Shown one piece after another: positions 37,421 to 48,973 of a DNA stretch of 64,000 nucleotides. The stretch is taken from contig NZ_CP094241.1 of assembly GCF_022749495.1 (NCBI RefSeq), forward strand, positions 1,798,001-1,862,000, read 5' to 3'. This stretch comes from Neisseria macacae ATCC 33926. Its GTDB lineage: Bacteria; Pseudomonadota; Gammaproteobacteria; Burkholderiales; Neisseriaceae. The notes beneath the pieces are model-generated. The model ran no database searches. It saw nothing but the letters and a program-made list of their open reading frames with translations, and was not told where the DNA came from. The first letter of the stretch is position 1, and each line of letters begins with the position of its first letter. Made by a program: the position numbers and the translations under genes.

Positions 37421-39703
37421 ATGACGACTTACTACGCTCATTCCGCGCAAGATGAATTCGGAAATCTCTTGCCTTACGAACACTGGCAAACCTTACAAAG
37501 CCATTCGGTCAATGTTGGTGAAATGGCGGCGGAGTTTGCTCGGGTATTTGGTGCGCAGGAAATTGCCTGCCAGACGGGACAGCTTCATGACTTAGGGAAA
37601 TATTCGGAAGCCTTTAACCGCCGATTGCATGGTGGCCCCTCAGTCGATCATGCCACTGCCGGAGCCAAAATTTCTGTCGAGCGTTGGGGAAGTGTTATTG
37701 GCAAGCTGATGGCGTTTTGCATTGCGGGGCACCATGCGGGTTTGGCAAATGGGGGTGGCGAAGGTGATAACCGCCGTACGTTAAAGCAGCGTTTAGCGTT
37801 ACAATTTGGCGCAGATATTCCCGCTCTTGATAACCTGTGGCAACAAGAAATCAAGCTCCCGGAAACCCTGTCCGCACCGCCACTCAAAGCCGACGCGCAT
37901 CATCCTTTTTTCTCCTACGCCTTCTTTACTCGAATGCTTTATTCCTGTTTGGTGGATGCTGATTATCTCGACACCGAAGCCTTTTATTCAAACCTAGAAA
38001 ACAAAGCTGTCGAGCGCGGCGGCTATCCCAAGTTAAACGCCTTGCAACACAATTTCAATCAATTTATCAACGCTTTCAGACGACGTATCGCCCAAGCTCC
38101 AGAGCAAACCGAAGCCGAAAAACGCAATGCCGCCTTAAACCGCCTGCGTGGTGAAATCCTCGATCATGCCGTAGAACAAGCGGCACAACCGCAAGGGCTG
38201 TTCACGCTCACCGTGCCGACCGGCGGCGGAAAAACTTTCACTTCCATGGCATTTGCGCTGGAACACGCCAAACGGCACGGTATGCGACGCGTGATTTACG
38301 TCATCCCGTTCACCAGCATCATCGAACAAAATGCCGCCGAATTTCGCAAAGCCTTTGGCGAATTGGGCGAACAAGCCGTGTTGGAACACCACAGCACCTT
38401 CGACGACGGCAAACTGCAAAATGAGGCCACCAAAGACAAATTGCGCCTTGCCTCGGAAAACTGGGATGCGCCGATTGTCGTGACCACCGCCGTGCAATTC
38501 TTCGAATCCCTCTTTGCCGACCGCTCCTCGCGCTGCCGCAAGCTGCACAACATCGCAGGCTCCGTCATCATTCTCGACGAAGCGCAAATGCTGCCGCTCA
38601 ATCTGTTGCTGCCCATTATGCAAGCCATCAAAGAATTGGCGCAAAACTACCGCTGCAGCGTCGTCATGTGCACCGCTACCCAGCCAGCCGTACAAGCCGA
38701 AAACGGCTTCTATCGCGGCTTTGAAAACGTGCGCGAAATAGCCCCAAAACCGACCGCACTTTTCGACAAACTGCGCCGCACTACCGTGCAACACATCGGC
38801 ACGCAAACCGACGCCGACCTGCTCGCCAAACTTGCCGAACACCCGCAAATGCTCGTTATCGTCAATAACCGCCGCCACGCCCGCAGCCTGTACGACCAAG
38901 CCAAACACCTTGAGGGCACATTCCACCTGACCACCTTAATGTGCGCCAAACACCGCAGCCAAAAGCTAGATGAAATCCGAGGTCGTCTGAAAAAGAGCGA
39001 ACCCTGCCGCGTTATTGCCACCTCCCTAATTGAAGCAGGTGTGGATGTGGATTTTCCGCTGGTGATGCGCGCCGAAGCAGGTTTAGACAGCGTTGCCCAA
39101 GCCGCAGGACGCTGCAACCGCGAAGGCAAAAGGCTACCTGAAAACAGCTTTGTATGGATATTCGCACCCGAAGAACAATGGAAAGCCCCGCCCGAACTTG
39201 CCGCCCAAGCCGCCGTTATGCGCCTGACCGCCGACAGCTTTTCAGACGACCTCTTATCTACCCAAGCCGTCGCCGCCTATTTCAAAGACCTTTACGACCT
39301 AAAAGGCAAAGAACTGGACTACAAACAAATCCTACAAATGCACCGCAACGCCGGGCAAAGCCTCGATTTCCCATTCCAAACCATCGCCAACAAGTTCCGC
39401 ATGATTGAAAGCCATATGCAGCCGCTGATTATTCCGTTCGATGTTGATGCCGAAAACCTCATTAGCAGCCTGCACCATGCCGACCACATCGGCGGACTCT
39501 TACGCAAACTGCAACCCTATACCGTCCAAATCCCCGAAAAAGCCCTCGCCGCCTTGTATAAAGCAGGGCGTATCGAATCGATTAACGAAAAAAACTTTGG
39601 CAAACAGTTTTATACGCTGATTGGACTGGATTTGTATGATGAAGTGGCAGGGTTGAGTTGGGAGGATTTGAACTTTTTTAGGGCAGAAGGATTGACCTTT
39701 TAA
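37421..39703 (+). CDS. cas3: CRISPR-associated helicase/nuclease Cas3, type I-C
   Basis: The effector nuclease-helicase that degrades DNA marked by Cascade. Its 760 residues hold an N-terminal HD nuclease (GQLHDLGKYSEAF about 52, DHATAGA, IAGHHAGLANGG). A superfamily 2 helicase follows: TVPTGGGKTFTSMAFALEHA (about 265), DEAH-like ILDEAQMLP (about 385), MCTATQPA, and motif VI VAQAAGRCNREG. The arrangement with Cas5, Cas8c and Cas7 and no cas6 is type I-C. Ribosome site AAGGGG precedes the ATG. An Eikenella-dialect uptake sequence (AGGCTACCTGAA) lies in its coding region at 39131. Gabija-type genes, not cas5, come next. Confidence 0.96.
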   Translation: MTTYYAHSAQDEFGNLLPYEHWQTLQSHSVNVGEMAAEFARVFGAQEIACQTGQLHDLGKYSEAFNRRLHGGPSVDHATAGAKISVERWGSVIGKLMAFCIAGHHAGLANGGGEGDNRRTLKQRLALQFGADIPALDNLWQQEIKLPETLSAPPLKADAHHPFFSYAFFTRMLYSCLVDADYLDTEAFYSNLENKAVERGGYPKLNALQHNFNQFINAFRRRIAQAPEQTEAEKRNAALNRLRGEILDHAVEQAAQPQGLFTLTVPTGGGKTFTSMAFALEHAKRHGMRRVIYVIPFTSIIEQNAAEFRKAFGELGEQAVLEHHSTFDDGKLQNEATKDKLRLASENWDAPIVVTTAVQFFESLFADRSSRCRKLHNIAGSVIILDEAQMLPLNLLLPIMQAIKELAQNYRCSVVMCTATQPAVQAENGFYRGFENVREIAPKPTALFDKLRRTTVQHIGTQTDADLLAKLAEHPQMLVIVNNRRHARSLYDQAKHLEGTFHLTTLMCAKHRSQKLDEIRGRLKKSEPCRVIATSLIEAGVDVDFPLVMRAEAGLDSVAQAAGRCNREGKRLPENSFVWIFAPEEQWKAPPELAAQAAVMRLTADSFSDDLLSTQAVAAYFKDLYDLKGKELDYKQILQMHRNAGQSLDFPFQTIANKFRMIESHMQPLIIPFDVDAENLISSLHHADHIGGLLRKLQPYTVQIPEKALAALYKAGRIESINEKNFGKQFYTLIGLDLYDEVAGLSWEDLNFFRAEGLTF

Positions 39704-39721
39704 TAAACTTTAATTAAATTA

Positions 39722-39735
39722 TCTTCTATAGAAGA
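39722..39735. promoter_or_regulatory. 14-bp perfect palindrome before gajA
   Basis: TCTTCTATAGAAGA is perfectly palindromic. It lies in the AT-rich 177-bp gap between cas3 and the nuclease gene, 19 bp after the cas3 stop. It is a candidate operator for the Gabija-type pair. Confidence 0.35.
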
Positions 39736-39880
39736 ATTATATTCACACTAAAGGTGCCGAGTCAGCAATCTTAAATATAATTCTGAGCGGAAAATCAAAG
39801 TAACTGACTGTTCGATTAAATTGAGCAATTGGTAGAAATTTTGCAGTTTTAACCAGAAGAAAAGAGATGTTCTGGATTGA

Positions 39881-41623
39881 ATGGGAAATGATGTAATGCT
39901 TTTAACTAAAATTCAAATTAGCAATTATCGTGGTATTAAGAATCTTGATCTTGATCTAGCACCAACAACAGTATTGATTGGGGAAAATAATTGTGGGAAA
40001 ACCACAGTACTGCATGCGTTACGTGCCTGCCTACAGACATTAAAAAATTCAGGTCGTTCAACTCCTTTTGATGAATTTGATTTTCACTTTGATAGTCAGA
40101 CAGCAGATCCTACAACAGCCCCAAAAATTGAAATTATATTAACTTTTGAAGAATCAAAGCCTGGCGAGTGGTCTGATAAAGTGGAACAAAAGCTAGGTGG
40201 TGATGGAGGAGTAATTTCTTTCATACCACCAGATGATAGAGGTCGTGTTCAATTGCGTGTGAATGCTGAATACTCTATGGCTACTCAGGATATTGATACT
40301 ACTTTTGATTTCCTTGATGCAGCAGGTAATCCACTAAATACAAAGAATCGTAGTCGTTTAGGTAGCTTGCAACAGTTACGGCCGCTGTTCTATTTGTCTG
40401 CACTGCGTGATGCAGGTAGAGAGTTTTCTCGAACTTCACAGTTTTGGTCGCCCTTTGTCAAAAACTCCCAGATAGATGAGCCTACCAAGGCTGATATTGA
40501 AGAACAACTTGAAAAAATAAATGCCAAAATTATAGAAGCTCACGGCACCTTTAAAGATGTGCGTGAGCATTTGAACAAGGTACAGGAACTCGTCGCCCTA
40601 GGGAAGCAAGATGTGGTTAGTGTTGATGCAGTACCTGCAAGAATTTTCGATATACTCAATCGCACCCAAGTCAGTATCTCGTCAACTACAGGTGCGCGAT
40701 TACCTATTGGCAGACATGGCGAAGGTACACAGAGTCTAACCGTTTTGATGCTCTTTGATGCTTTTTTAAAGTCTGAACTTGCTCGCAAGCAAGGTGTGCA
40801 GGAGTCTAAGCCCATTGTTGCGCTAGAGGAGCCTGAAGCTCACTTGCACCCAAATGCTGTGCGGGCACTATGGAAAACGATCAATGATATTGATGGACAG
40901 AAGTTGATTGCGACTCATTCAGGAGACCTTTTGTCGGAAGTTGATTTGACAGCAATCCGTCGAATTTACAAGTCTCGGGGATTGGTAAAGGTGGGAAGCA
41001 TTGCCCCCGATTTATTAAATCCACGTGAGCAACGGAAATTTGATTTTCTGATACGCCGGGCACGTGGCGAACTATTTTTTGCGCGATGTTGGCTATTGGG
41101 AGAGGGTGAAACGGAAGCCATTTTATTTTCAGGTGTGGCGGAGGTGCTGGGGTTAGATCTTGCGCAGGAGGGAGTTCGCTGTATTGAATACCGATTAGGC
41201 GATATTGACTACTTTTTGAAAGCAGCCAATGCTCTCGGTATTTCTTGGCACTGCCTGACGGACGCCGATTCGCAAGGGCTTGTGGATGCAAGTAAAGCGC
41301 AAAATCGTATTCCGGATATGCCTAAACGCAAAGATCGTCACATATCTGTGTTGACCGGAGCATCATCAATAGAGCCGTATTTAGCTAATCATGGTTTTTT
41401 AGATGTTTACGAGAGTATTGCAGTGCCAGCAAAGAAGGCCGTGAAACTAACCGCTTCTCAAGGTGCCCCTGAATATGCAGACCAGATTATTCAGTGCATC
41501 CCGGACAAACCGAGTGCCGCTTATGCAGTAGTCGAGGCCATGCGTGAGCGTGGTGTAGGTTCAGTTCCAAAAGCACTAGCTGGAGCGGTCATGAAAGCAG
41601 TTGCGCTAGCAAGGAGACAGTGA
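39881..41623 (+). CDS. gajA: OLD-family ATP-dependent nuclease, Gabija GajA-like
   Basis: A 580-residue nuclease with an N-terminal ABC-type ATPase: Walker A VLIGENNCGKTTVLHAL (about 32-48) and LEEPEAHLHPNAV (about 315). A C-terminal TOPRIM domain follows: GEGETEAILFSGVAEVLG about 405, and TDADSQGL about 460. Length and order match GajA, which cuts phage DNA in complex with GajB. The helicase gene overlaps the stop by 1 bp. It is more AT-rich than cas3 and cas5. The start is ambiguous: ATG 39881 or ATG 39896 (MLLTKIQISN), the latter closer to typical OLD starts. Confidence 0.88.
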   Translation: MGNDVMLLTKIQISNYRGIKNLDLDLAPTTVLIGENNCGKTTVLHALRACLQTLKNSGRSTPFDEFDFHFDSQTADPTTAPKIEIILTFEESKPGEWSDKVEQKLGGDGGVISFIPPDDRGRVQLRVNAEYSMATQDIDTTFDFLDAAGNPLNTKNRSRLGSLQQLRPLFYLSALRDAGREFSRTSQFWSPFVKNSQIDEPTKADIEEQLEKINAKIIEAHGTFKDVREHLNKVQELVALGKQDVVSVDAVPARIFDILNRTQVSISSTTGARLPIGRHGEGTQSLTVLMLFDAFLKSELARKQGVQESKPIVALEEPEAHLHPNAVRALWKTINDIDGQKLIATHSGDLLSEVDLTAIRRIYKSRGLVKVGSIAPDLLNPREQRKFDFLIRRARGELFFARCWLLGEGETEAILFSGVAEVLGLDLAQEGVRCIEYRLGDIDYFLKAANALGISWHCLTDADSQGLVDASKAQNRIPDMPKRKDRHISVLTGASSIEPYLANHGFLDVYESIAVPAKKAVKLTASQGAPEYADQIIQCIPDKPSAAYAVVEAMRERGVGSVPKALAGAVMKAVALARRQ

Positions 41624-43530
41624 TGGATTACTTGAAAAAACTAAACCCTAATCAACTTGTTGCTGCTCAGTGGAATGAAGGGCCGATGCTTGTTCTAGCT
41701 GGGCCAGGGTCAGGCAAGACTGCAACATTAACCGCACGTGTTGCTCGACTGATTGAGCAAGGGAGAGATGAATCTTTCCGCATTCTATGTTTGACGTTTA
41801 CACGCAAGGCTGCTGCGGAAATGCGGGAGCGCCTTTTGAGTCTGGTGCCTGATGCGAAAGAACGGGCATTGCTGACGACTTTCCATTCTTTTGCTACTGA
41901 TATTCTACGTCAGCATGGTAGTCATTTTAATCTGAGCCCGGATTTTGAAATTTTGGAAGATGCTGAGCGTGTCGGCATTGTTAAATCAGTACTGGAGGGG
42001 GGGGAATTTACGAAATTTGTTTCAGCAGAAAAGGCGATGGCAGCAATAGATTTTCTGCTCAGAAATGTAGTGTCTGATGAACAAGTGCTCACGCTATTGA
42101 AAGACGAGGAAGCGGGAAGACAACTACAGTTACTTTTTGTCCAATACAAAGAGAGCTTGAAGCAGCAAAACTGCTTAGATTACGGGGCAATCCTTTATTT
42201 TTGCGAAGAGCTATTAAGAGCAAGACCGCGTGTCAGTAAACAGCTACGGACGGTGTATCGGTATATTTGCGTAGATGAGTTCCAAGATACCAATGTAGCA
42301 CAGTTCAGAATACTTCTTGCTATTGCGCCAGATAAGAATTCCAATATTTTTATCGTTGGGGATGACGATCAAGTCATTTACCAATGGAATGGTGCCAGTC
42401 CAAAACGAGTGAAGGAGTTGGAGGAACACTACGATCTGACCACCATTCAGTTGCCAGAAAACTACCGATGCCCGTCTGAAGTAGTTGAATTGGCGAATTC
42501 ACTCATCTTGCATAATAGTGAACGCTCACCGGATAAGAGGCCTTTACTTTCGATGAGGGTAGGCACTGATTCCAACCCAATCGAATTGCTTTCATTTGAC
42601 GATGAGCAGCAGGAAGCCAATGGGGTCGCAGAGCATGTGGCTGCACGGTTGCGGAATAGCGTGCATCCATCAGACATTGTGATCTTGGCGCGTACCACCA
42701 AACTCTTGGAGCGAGTACAGCAGGCACTAAGCAAGCTGTCAATTGAAACTCACATACAGCGACGAAAATCTCAATTTGAAAGTGCACCATTTAGGTTTTT
42801 GGTGTCGGCATTGAAACTGGCGTTAGTTCGGTCTGACAAAGACTTAGCTGCGACAGTCACAAAAGCACTTTCCGACTGTGTAAAGCAAGAAATTAGCAGT
42901 GAGAATTTGGCTGAATTTTCGACTGTACTTAATGGAGATCAATTAGAAGCGCTTGGAGTGTTGGTTACTACTAGCAATGCGGTGCCACAAGAGCTGTGTC
43001 AAGCTGTTCAATCGCTTGTTCAGGGACAGTACGCCCAATTTGTTCAATTAACACTATCCTACTTTGATACTGTAGAGAAGGAGAGTGAAGACGACGGTAA
43101 TGAGCAGTACGCCGAGTATGAGGCAGAGAGAGCTGTATGGCAGAAAATTCTTCGTGATGATATGGGTGGTGAGAATGATGCTTACTCATTGTCTTTGGGA
43201 CAGTTCCTGCAAGAACTTGCGTTAGCAAACAAGACACCAGAGGCACCATCAAGCGCTGTGCGATGCTTGACGATTCACAGTTCAAAAGGCATGGAGTTCC
43301 AGCATGTGTATTTAGTCGGCATAGCTGAAGATCAACTGCCATCTTTTCAGAGTAAAAAAGCAGGCGATAACAGTCGGGAAATGCAGGAAGAACGTCGAAA
43401 CTGCTTTGTAGCGATTACAAGAACGATGCAAACCCTGACATTGAGCTATAGTCAGAAGTACAACGGGTGGCATAAAGAGCCTTCAAGATTTTTGTTTGAA
43501 ATGGGCTTGTTAGAACACAAGAATAACTAA
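41623..43530 (+). CDS. gajB: UvrD/Rep-like helicase, Gabija GajB-like
   Basis: 635 residues of superfamily 1A helicase. Walker A is LAGPGSGKTATLTARVARLI (about 26-45), motif Ia FTRKAAAEMRERL, motif II VDEFQDTNVAQF (about 216), motif III GDDDQVIYQWNGAS, motif V TIHSSKGMEFQHVYLVG and motif VI FVAITRTMQTLTLSYS. The start overlaps the gajA stop (TGATG), so the two are coupled. It is longer than the characterised GajB (about 494 residues, from memory), having more complete 1B/2B domains. A G8 run at 41997-42004 (LEGGEF) is a potential slippage site. A GTG 3 bases upstream is an alternative start. Confidence 0.87.
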   Translation: MDYLKKLNPNQLVAAQWNEGPMLVLAGPGSGKTATLTARVARLIEQGRDESFRILCLTFTRKAAAEMRERLLSLVPDAKERALLTTFHSFATDILRQHGSHFNLSPDFEILEDAERVGIVKSVLEGGEFTKFVSAEKAMAAIDFLLRNVVSDEQVLTLLKDEEAGRQLQLLFVQYKESLKQQNCLDYGAILYFCEELLRARPRVSKQLRTVYRYICVDEFQDTNVAQFRILLAIAPDKNSNIFIVGDDDQVIYQWNGASPKRVKELEEHYDLTTIQLPENYRCPSEVVELANSLILHNSERSPDKRPLLSMRVGTDSNPIELLSFDDEQQEANGVAEHVAARLRNSVHPSDIVILARTTKLLERVQQALSKLSIETHIQRRKSQFESAPFRFLVSALKLALVRSDKDLAATVTKALSDCVKQEISSENLAEFSTVLNGDQLEALGVLVTTSNAVPQELCQAVQSLVQGQYAQFVQLTLSYFDTVEKESEDDGNEQYAEYEAERAVWQKILRDDMGGENDAYSLSLGQFLQELALANKTPEAPSSAVRCLTIHSSKGMEFQHVYLVGIAEDQLPSFQSKKAGDNSREMQEERRNCFVAITRTMQTLTLSYSQKYNGWHKEPSRFLFEMGLLEHKNN

Positions 43531-43652
43531 TAGGAGAGTAAAAATTTAGTGAAAAACAAAAAACTTGAACATACTAAGTAACAGGCATCTAACTTATATC
43601 GAACTACAGATAAATTTAGAGATAGGCCGTCTGAAAAAAAACTAGTGTATAC

Positions 43653-43732
43653 GCAGCCTACGGGCTGTGTGGGTTGAAACTAAAGTAGATAGTTGAAAGT
43701 AAAAATCAGCCGCCTTCGGGCGGCTGTGTGTT
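43653..43732 (+). CRISPR. Degenerate two-repeat mini-array (crRNA-like element) before cas5
   Basis: Pseudo-repeat 1 (43653-43680) has a shortened stem (GCAGCC-TACG-GGCTGT) but ends GGGTTGAAAC, keeping 10 of 11 bases of the crRNA 5' handle. A 26-base pseudo-spacer follows (43681-43706, beginning TAAAGTAGATAG). Pseudo-repeat 2 (43707-43732) has the full stem CAGCCGCC-TTCG-GGCGGCTG then TGTGTT, but lacks the GAAAC end. It is followed at once by AAGGAG, the cas5 ribosome site. This layout resembles cas-regulating crRNA-like RNAs; alternatively it is a relic of an old array. Confidence 0.75.
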
Positions 43733-43734
43733 AA

Positions 43735-46202
<2,468 letters not shown>

Positions 46203-46213
46203 GGAGCCAGAAA

Positions 46214-47080
46214 ATGTCTGCCATTCAAAACCGCTATGAATTTGTTTACTTTTTTGACGTAACCAACGGCAACCCCAACGGCGACCCCGATGCGGGCAAT
46301 ATGCCGCGTCTTGACCCCGAATCCAGTAAAGGCTTGGTAACCGATGTCTGCCTGAAACGCAAAATTCGTAATTTTGTCGAAATCAGCAGTGAAAACGAAG
46401 CCGGTTACGAAATCTACGTCAAAGAAAAGAGCGTGTTAAACCTGCAAAACAAACGCGCTTATGAAGCACTTGGCATTGAATCTGAGGCCAAAAAATTGCC
46501 AAAAGACGAAGCCAAAGCCCGCGACATTACCGCCTGGATGTGCAAAAACTTCTTCGATATCCGCACTTTTGGTGCCGTGATGACCACCGAAGTCAACAGC
46601 GGACAGGTGCGCGGCCCGGTACAACTGGCGTTTGCCCAATCCATCGACCCGATTGTGCCGCTGGAAGTTTCCATCACCCGCATGGCGGTAACCAACGAAA
46701 AAGACTTGGAAAAAGAACGCACTATGGGGCGCAAATACATCGTTCCTTACGCGCTTTACCGCGTGCATGGCTTTATCTCCGCCAACCTTGCCGCCAAAAC
46801 CGGTTTTTCAGACGATGACTTAGCCAAGCTCTGGCAAGCACTGACGTTGATGTTTGAACACGACCGCTCTGCCGCCCGTGGCGAAATGGCGGCGCGCAAA
46901 TTGATTGTTTTCAAACACGACAGCGCGCTCGGCAGCCAGCCTGCACATAAATTGTTTGATGCCGTGAAAGTTGAACGCGTAAACGGCGAATCAGGTACGC
47001 CCGCAAGCGGTTTTGGCGATTACAACATCAGCGTGGTTTCAGACGGCCTGAATGGCGTAAGCGTGGAAGAGTTACTTTAA
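46214..47080 (+). CDS. cas7: CRISPR-associated protein Cas7, type I-C (Csd2)
   Basis: The backbone subunit of Cascade that coats the crRNA spacer. The 288 residues carry the Csd2 motifs [20 protein letters not shown] at the N-terminus, [20 protein letters not shown] with GPVQ, and [20 protein letters not shown]. The gene lies 11 bp after cas8c with an AAGGAG ribosome site and 15 bp before cas4. Confidence 0.96.
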   Translation: MSAIQNRYEFVYFFDVTNGNPNGDPDAGNMPRLDPESSKGLVTDVCLKRKIRNFVEISSENEAGYEIYVKEKSVLNLQNKRAYEALGIESEAKKLPKDEAKARDITAWMCKNFFDIRTFGAVMTTEVNSGQVRGPVQLAFAQSIDPIVPLEVSITRMAVTNEKDLEKERTMGRKYIVPYALYRVHGFISANLAAKTGFSDDDLAKLWQALTLMFEHDRSAARGEMAARKLIVFKHDSALGSQPAHKLFDAVKVERVNGESGTPASGFGDYNISVVSDGLNGVSVEELL

Positions 47081-47095
47081 AAAACACTTGAAAAG

Positions 47096-47746
47096 ATGAC
47101 CGCACTTTCAACCGAAACCCAAAGGGAAAATCAGGACACGCGCTTGATTCCCCTTTCCGCCCTGCAACATTACGCCTTCTGCCCGCGCCAATGTGCATTG
47201 ATTCACAACGAGCAGGCGTGGGCGGAGAACTATTTGACCGCGCAGGGCAAGGCGCTGCATGAGCGAGTGGATTCGGGCGAGCCCGAAACGCGTAAGGGCG
47301 TGCGTTTTGAGCGGACGGTGCATGTGTCGGCGGAGAAACTGGGCATTAGCGGCGTGTTGGATTTGGTGGAAGTGGACACGAAAACAGGCAGCCTGAAACC
47401 TGTGGAATACAAACGCGGCAAGCCCAAACCTGACTCGATGGACGAAATCCAGCTCTGCGCCCAAGGCTTGTGCTTGGAAGAAATGACGGGGCAAACCGTC
47501 TCTGAGGGTGCGCTGTGGTATATGAAGATCCGCCACCGCGTCCCCGTCGTGTTTTCAGACGACCTGCGCGCCCAAACACTCGCCACCATCGCCGCCGTGC
47601 GCGAACTCTTAAACAGCGGACAAACTCCGCCGCCTGACTACGGTAAACGCTGCAAAGCCTGCTCGCTGGTGGAAATTTGCCAGCCGGAGCTGCTGGGGAA
47701 ATGGGATAGGAGTGTGGGGTATGTGGAGAAGTTGTTTGGGGAATAA
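47096..47746 (+). CDS. cas4: CRISPR-associated exonuclease Cas4
   Basis: A RecB-family nuclease that trims prespacers and checks the PAM during adaptation, together with Cas1. The 216 residues show the Fe-S Cys set: YAFCPRQCALIH (about 27-38) and KACSLVEICQPELL (about 189-202). The nuclease motif is GVLDLVEVD followed by KPVEYKRGKPKP (about 101-113). The coding region contains a Kingella-dialect uptake sequence core AGGCAGCCTGAA (47386-47397). Normally cas4 abuts cas1; here the Shedu-like gene intervenes after 19 bp. Confidence 0.95.
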   Translation: MTALSTETQRENQDTRLIPLSALQHYAFCPRQCALIHNEQAWAENYLTAQGKALHERVDSGEPETRKGVRFERTVHVSAEKLGISGVLDLVEVDTKTGSLKPVEYKRGKPKPDSMDEIQLCAQGLCLEEMTGQTVSEGALWYMKIRHRVPVVFSDDLRAQTLATIAAVRELLNSGQTPPPDYGKRCKACSLVEICQPELLGKWDRSVGYVEKLFGE

Positions 47747-47765
47747 AAAATAGGAGATTCATATT

Positions 47766-48881
47766 ATGAAGATATTAGATTTTGTTTTTGATTTTGGTAA
47801 ACCATCATTTAATGGAACTGGAGGCTTATGTCGAGTACGTACATACGTAACGAAAGACAGTAAACCCGTTACTTTTTTAACTGAATTGGATAAAAATGAT
47901 GGCCAATCTGTTACGAATGCTGTTGAATTTATTATCGATAAACTAATTTTAGATAGAGGATTTAATGAGCATGTTTTTATAGAACATTATGAACGAGATA
48001 ACGATATATTGTTTCATGATACCTTTGATATGGTATTTATTGAAAATAAGAAACCCAAGTGGAATCAGTTGAGTAAAATTGAAGTTGAAAACCTTATTGG
48101 TAATGATGATTTTACTGACTTAAAAAATGATAGATCATCGAAAAATGAAAGAATATTAAAGCAAGCTGATAGCATTAGATTCAAAAGAAATCCGTGGATT
48201 GATTCGCCATATCAAAAGAGTAACTCTTTTATTCAAAGAAAGTTATCAATTGAAAAACAAATGAAATCTAAAAATGATCTTATCAAATTAATTGAAAGTA
48301 AATGTATAGAGCAAGATCTTCTAGCTTTTCTAAAGCAAGATTTATCATTTTTTGGAGAGGTATATTCTAATCCTGAAGATGAATATATTGTATTTTCCGA
48401 GTTTCCAATTGAAAATGGTTCAAAAGATAAAAATGGTTCTATAGATTTTGTTGTATTTACAGGTCGGAGTCGAATGGATGTAATATTAATTGAAATAAAA
48501 GGAGCGAATTTCAATTTATTTAATCAAAATGGATATTGCCAACCTCACGCAGATATTTCGAAAGCTCACCAGCAAATACGAGACAGATTACACGTAGCCT
48601 ATTACGAGAACATGTCTAGTTTCAGAAAGCAATGTCATATTTTTAGAAATGAAGCTGAAAATGGAAAATCCTCATTTAAAAATTACTTAGTGGGGGCGGA
48701 AGGAAAACTACAAGTAGATCCAAATAAAGAAATTAAAATTCGAACAGTAATTATTGGAGGTAGAACACAAGATGACCAAAAAGAAAGTTTGGAAAGGCAT
48801 AAGTTTGAAAGATCACACACTATACCTATTACTTTAGAATCTTGGGATACATGGATTAGAAAATTGAAACGAGAAAACTAA
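47766..48881 (+). CDS. Shedu-like (DUF4263) nuclease inserted between cas4 and cas1
   Basis: 371 residues. The C-terminal half looks like the Shedu/DUF4263 PD-(D/E)xK nuclease: DKNGSIDFVVFTGRSRMDVI with the Asp at about 225, then LIEIKGANFNLF with Glu-x-Lys at about 241-243. Next come KAHQQIRDRLHVAYYENMSS and IRTVIIGGRTQDDQ near the C-terminus, as in SduA. The N-terminal 160 residues are not recognised and probably form the variable sensor domain. It is very AT-rich compared with both neighbours. An AGGAG ribosome site and 19-bp spacing suggest transcription with the cas operon. Assignment is from motif order, not a database search. Confidence 0.75.
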   Translation: MKILDFVFDFGKPSFNGTGGLCRVRTYVTKDSKPVTFLTELDKNDGQSVTNAVEFIIDKLILDRGFNEHVFIEHYERDNDILFHDTFDMVFIENKKPKWNQLSKIEVENLIGNDDFTDLKNDRSSKNERILKQADSIRFKRNPWIDSPYQKSNSFIQRKLSIEKQMKSKNDLIKLIESKCIEQDLLAFLKQDLSFFGEVYSNPEDEYIVFSEFPIENGSKDKNGSIDFVVFTGRSRMDVILIEIKGANFNLFNQNGYCQPHADISKAHQQIRDRLHVAYYENMSSFRKQCHIFRNEAENGKSSFKNYLVGAEGKLQVDPNKEIKIRTVIIGGRTQDDQKESLERHKFERSHTIPITLESWDTWIRKLKREN

Positions 48882-48973
48882 ATTTGAAATTATTGCAGTG
48901 ATTAGCTACCAATAATTTTCAGGCAGTCCAACTATCACACTTAAAAGTGCGTTCAAAACCCAAGGAGTTTCCC

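Noticed and set aside
37421..39703. Possibility of type I-F or I-E from the cas3 gene
   Set aside because: No cas2-3 fusion, cas6, cas11 or csy genes; Cas5d, Csd1, Csd2 and the stem-plus-handle repeat fix type I-C.
43531..43652. Toxin gene of a CreTA-type pair next to the mini-array
   Set aside because: The stretch is AT-rich with stops in all frames; no small frame with a ribosome site was seen.
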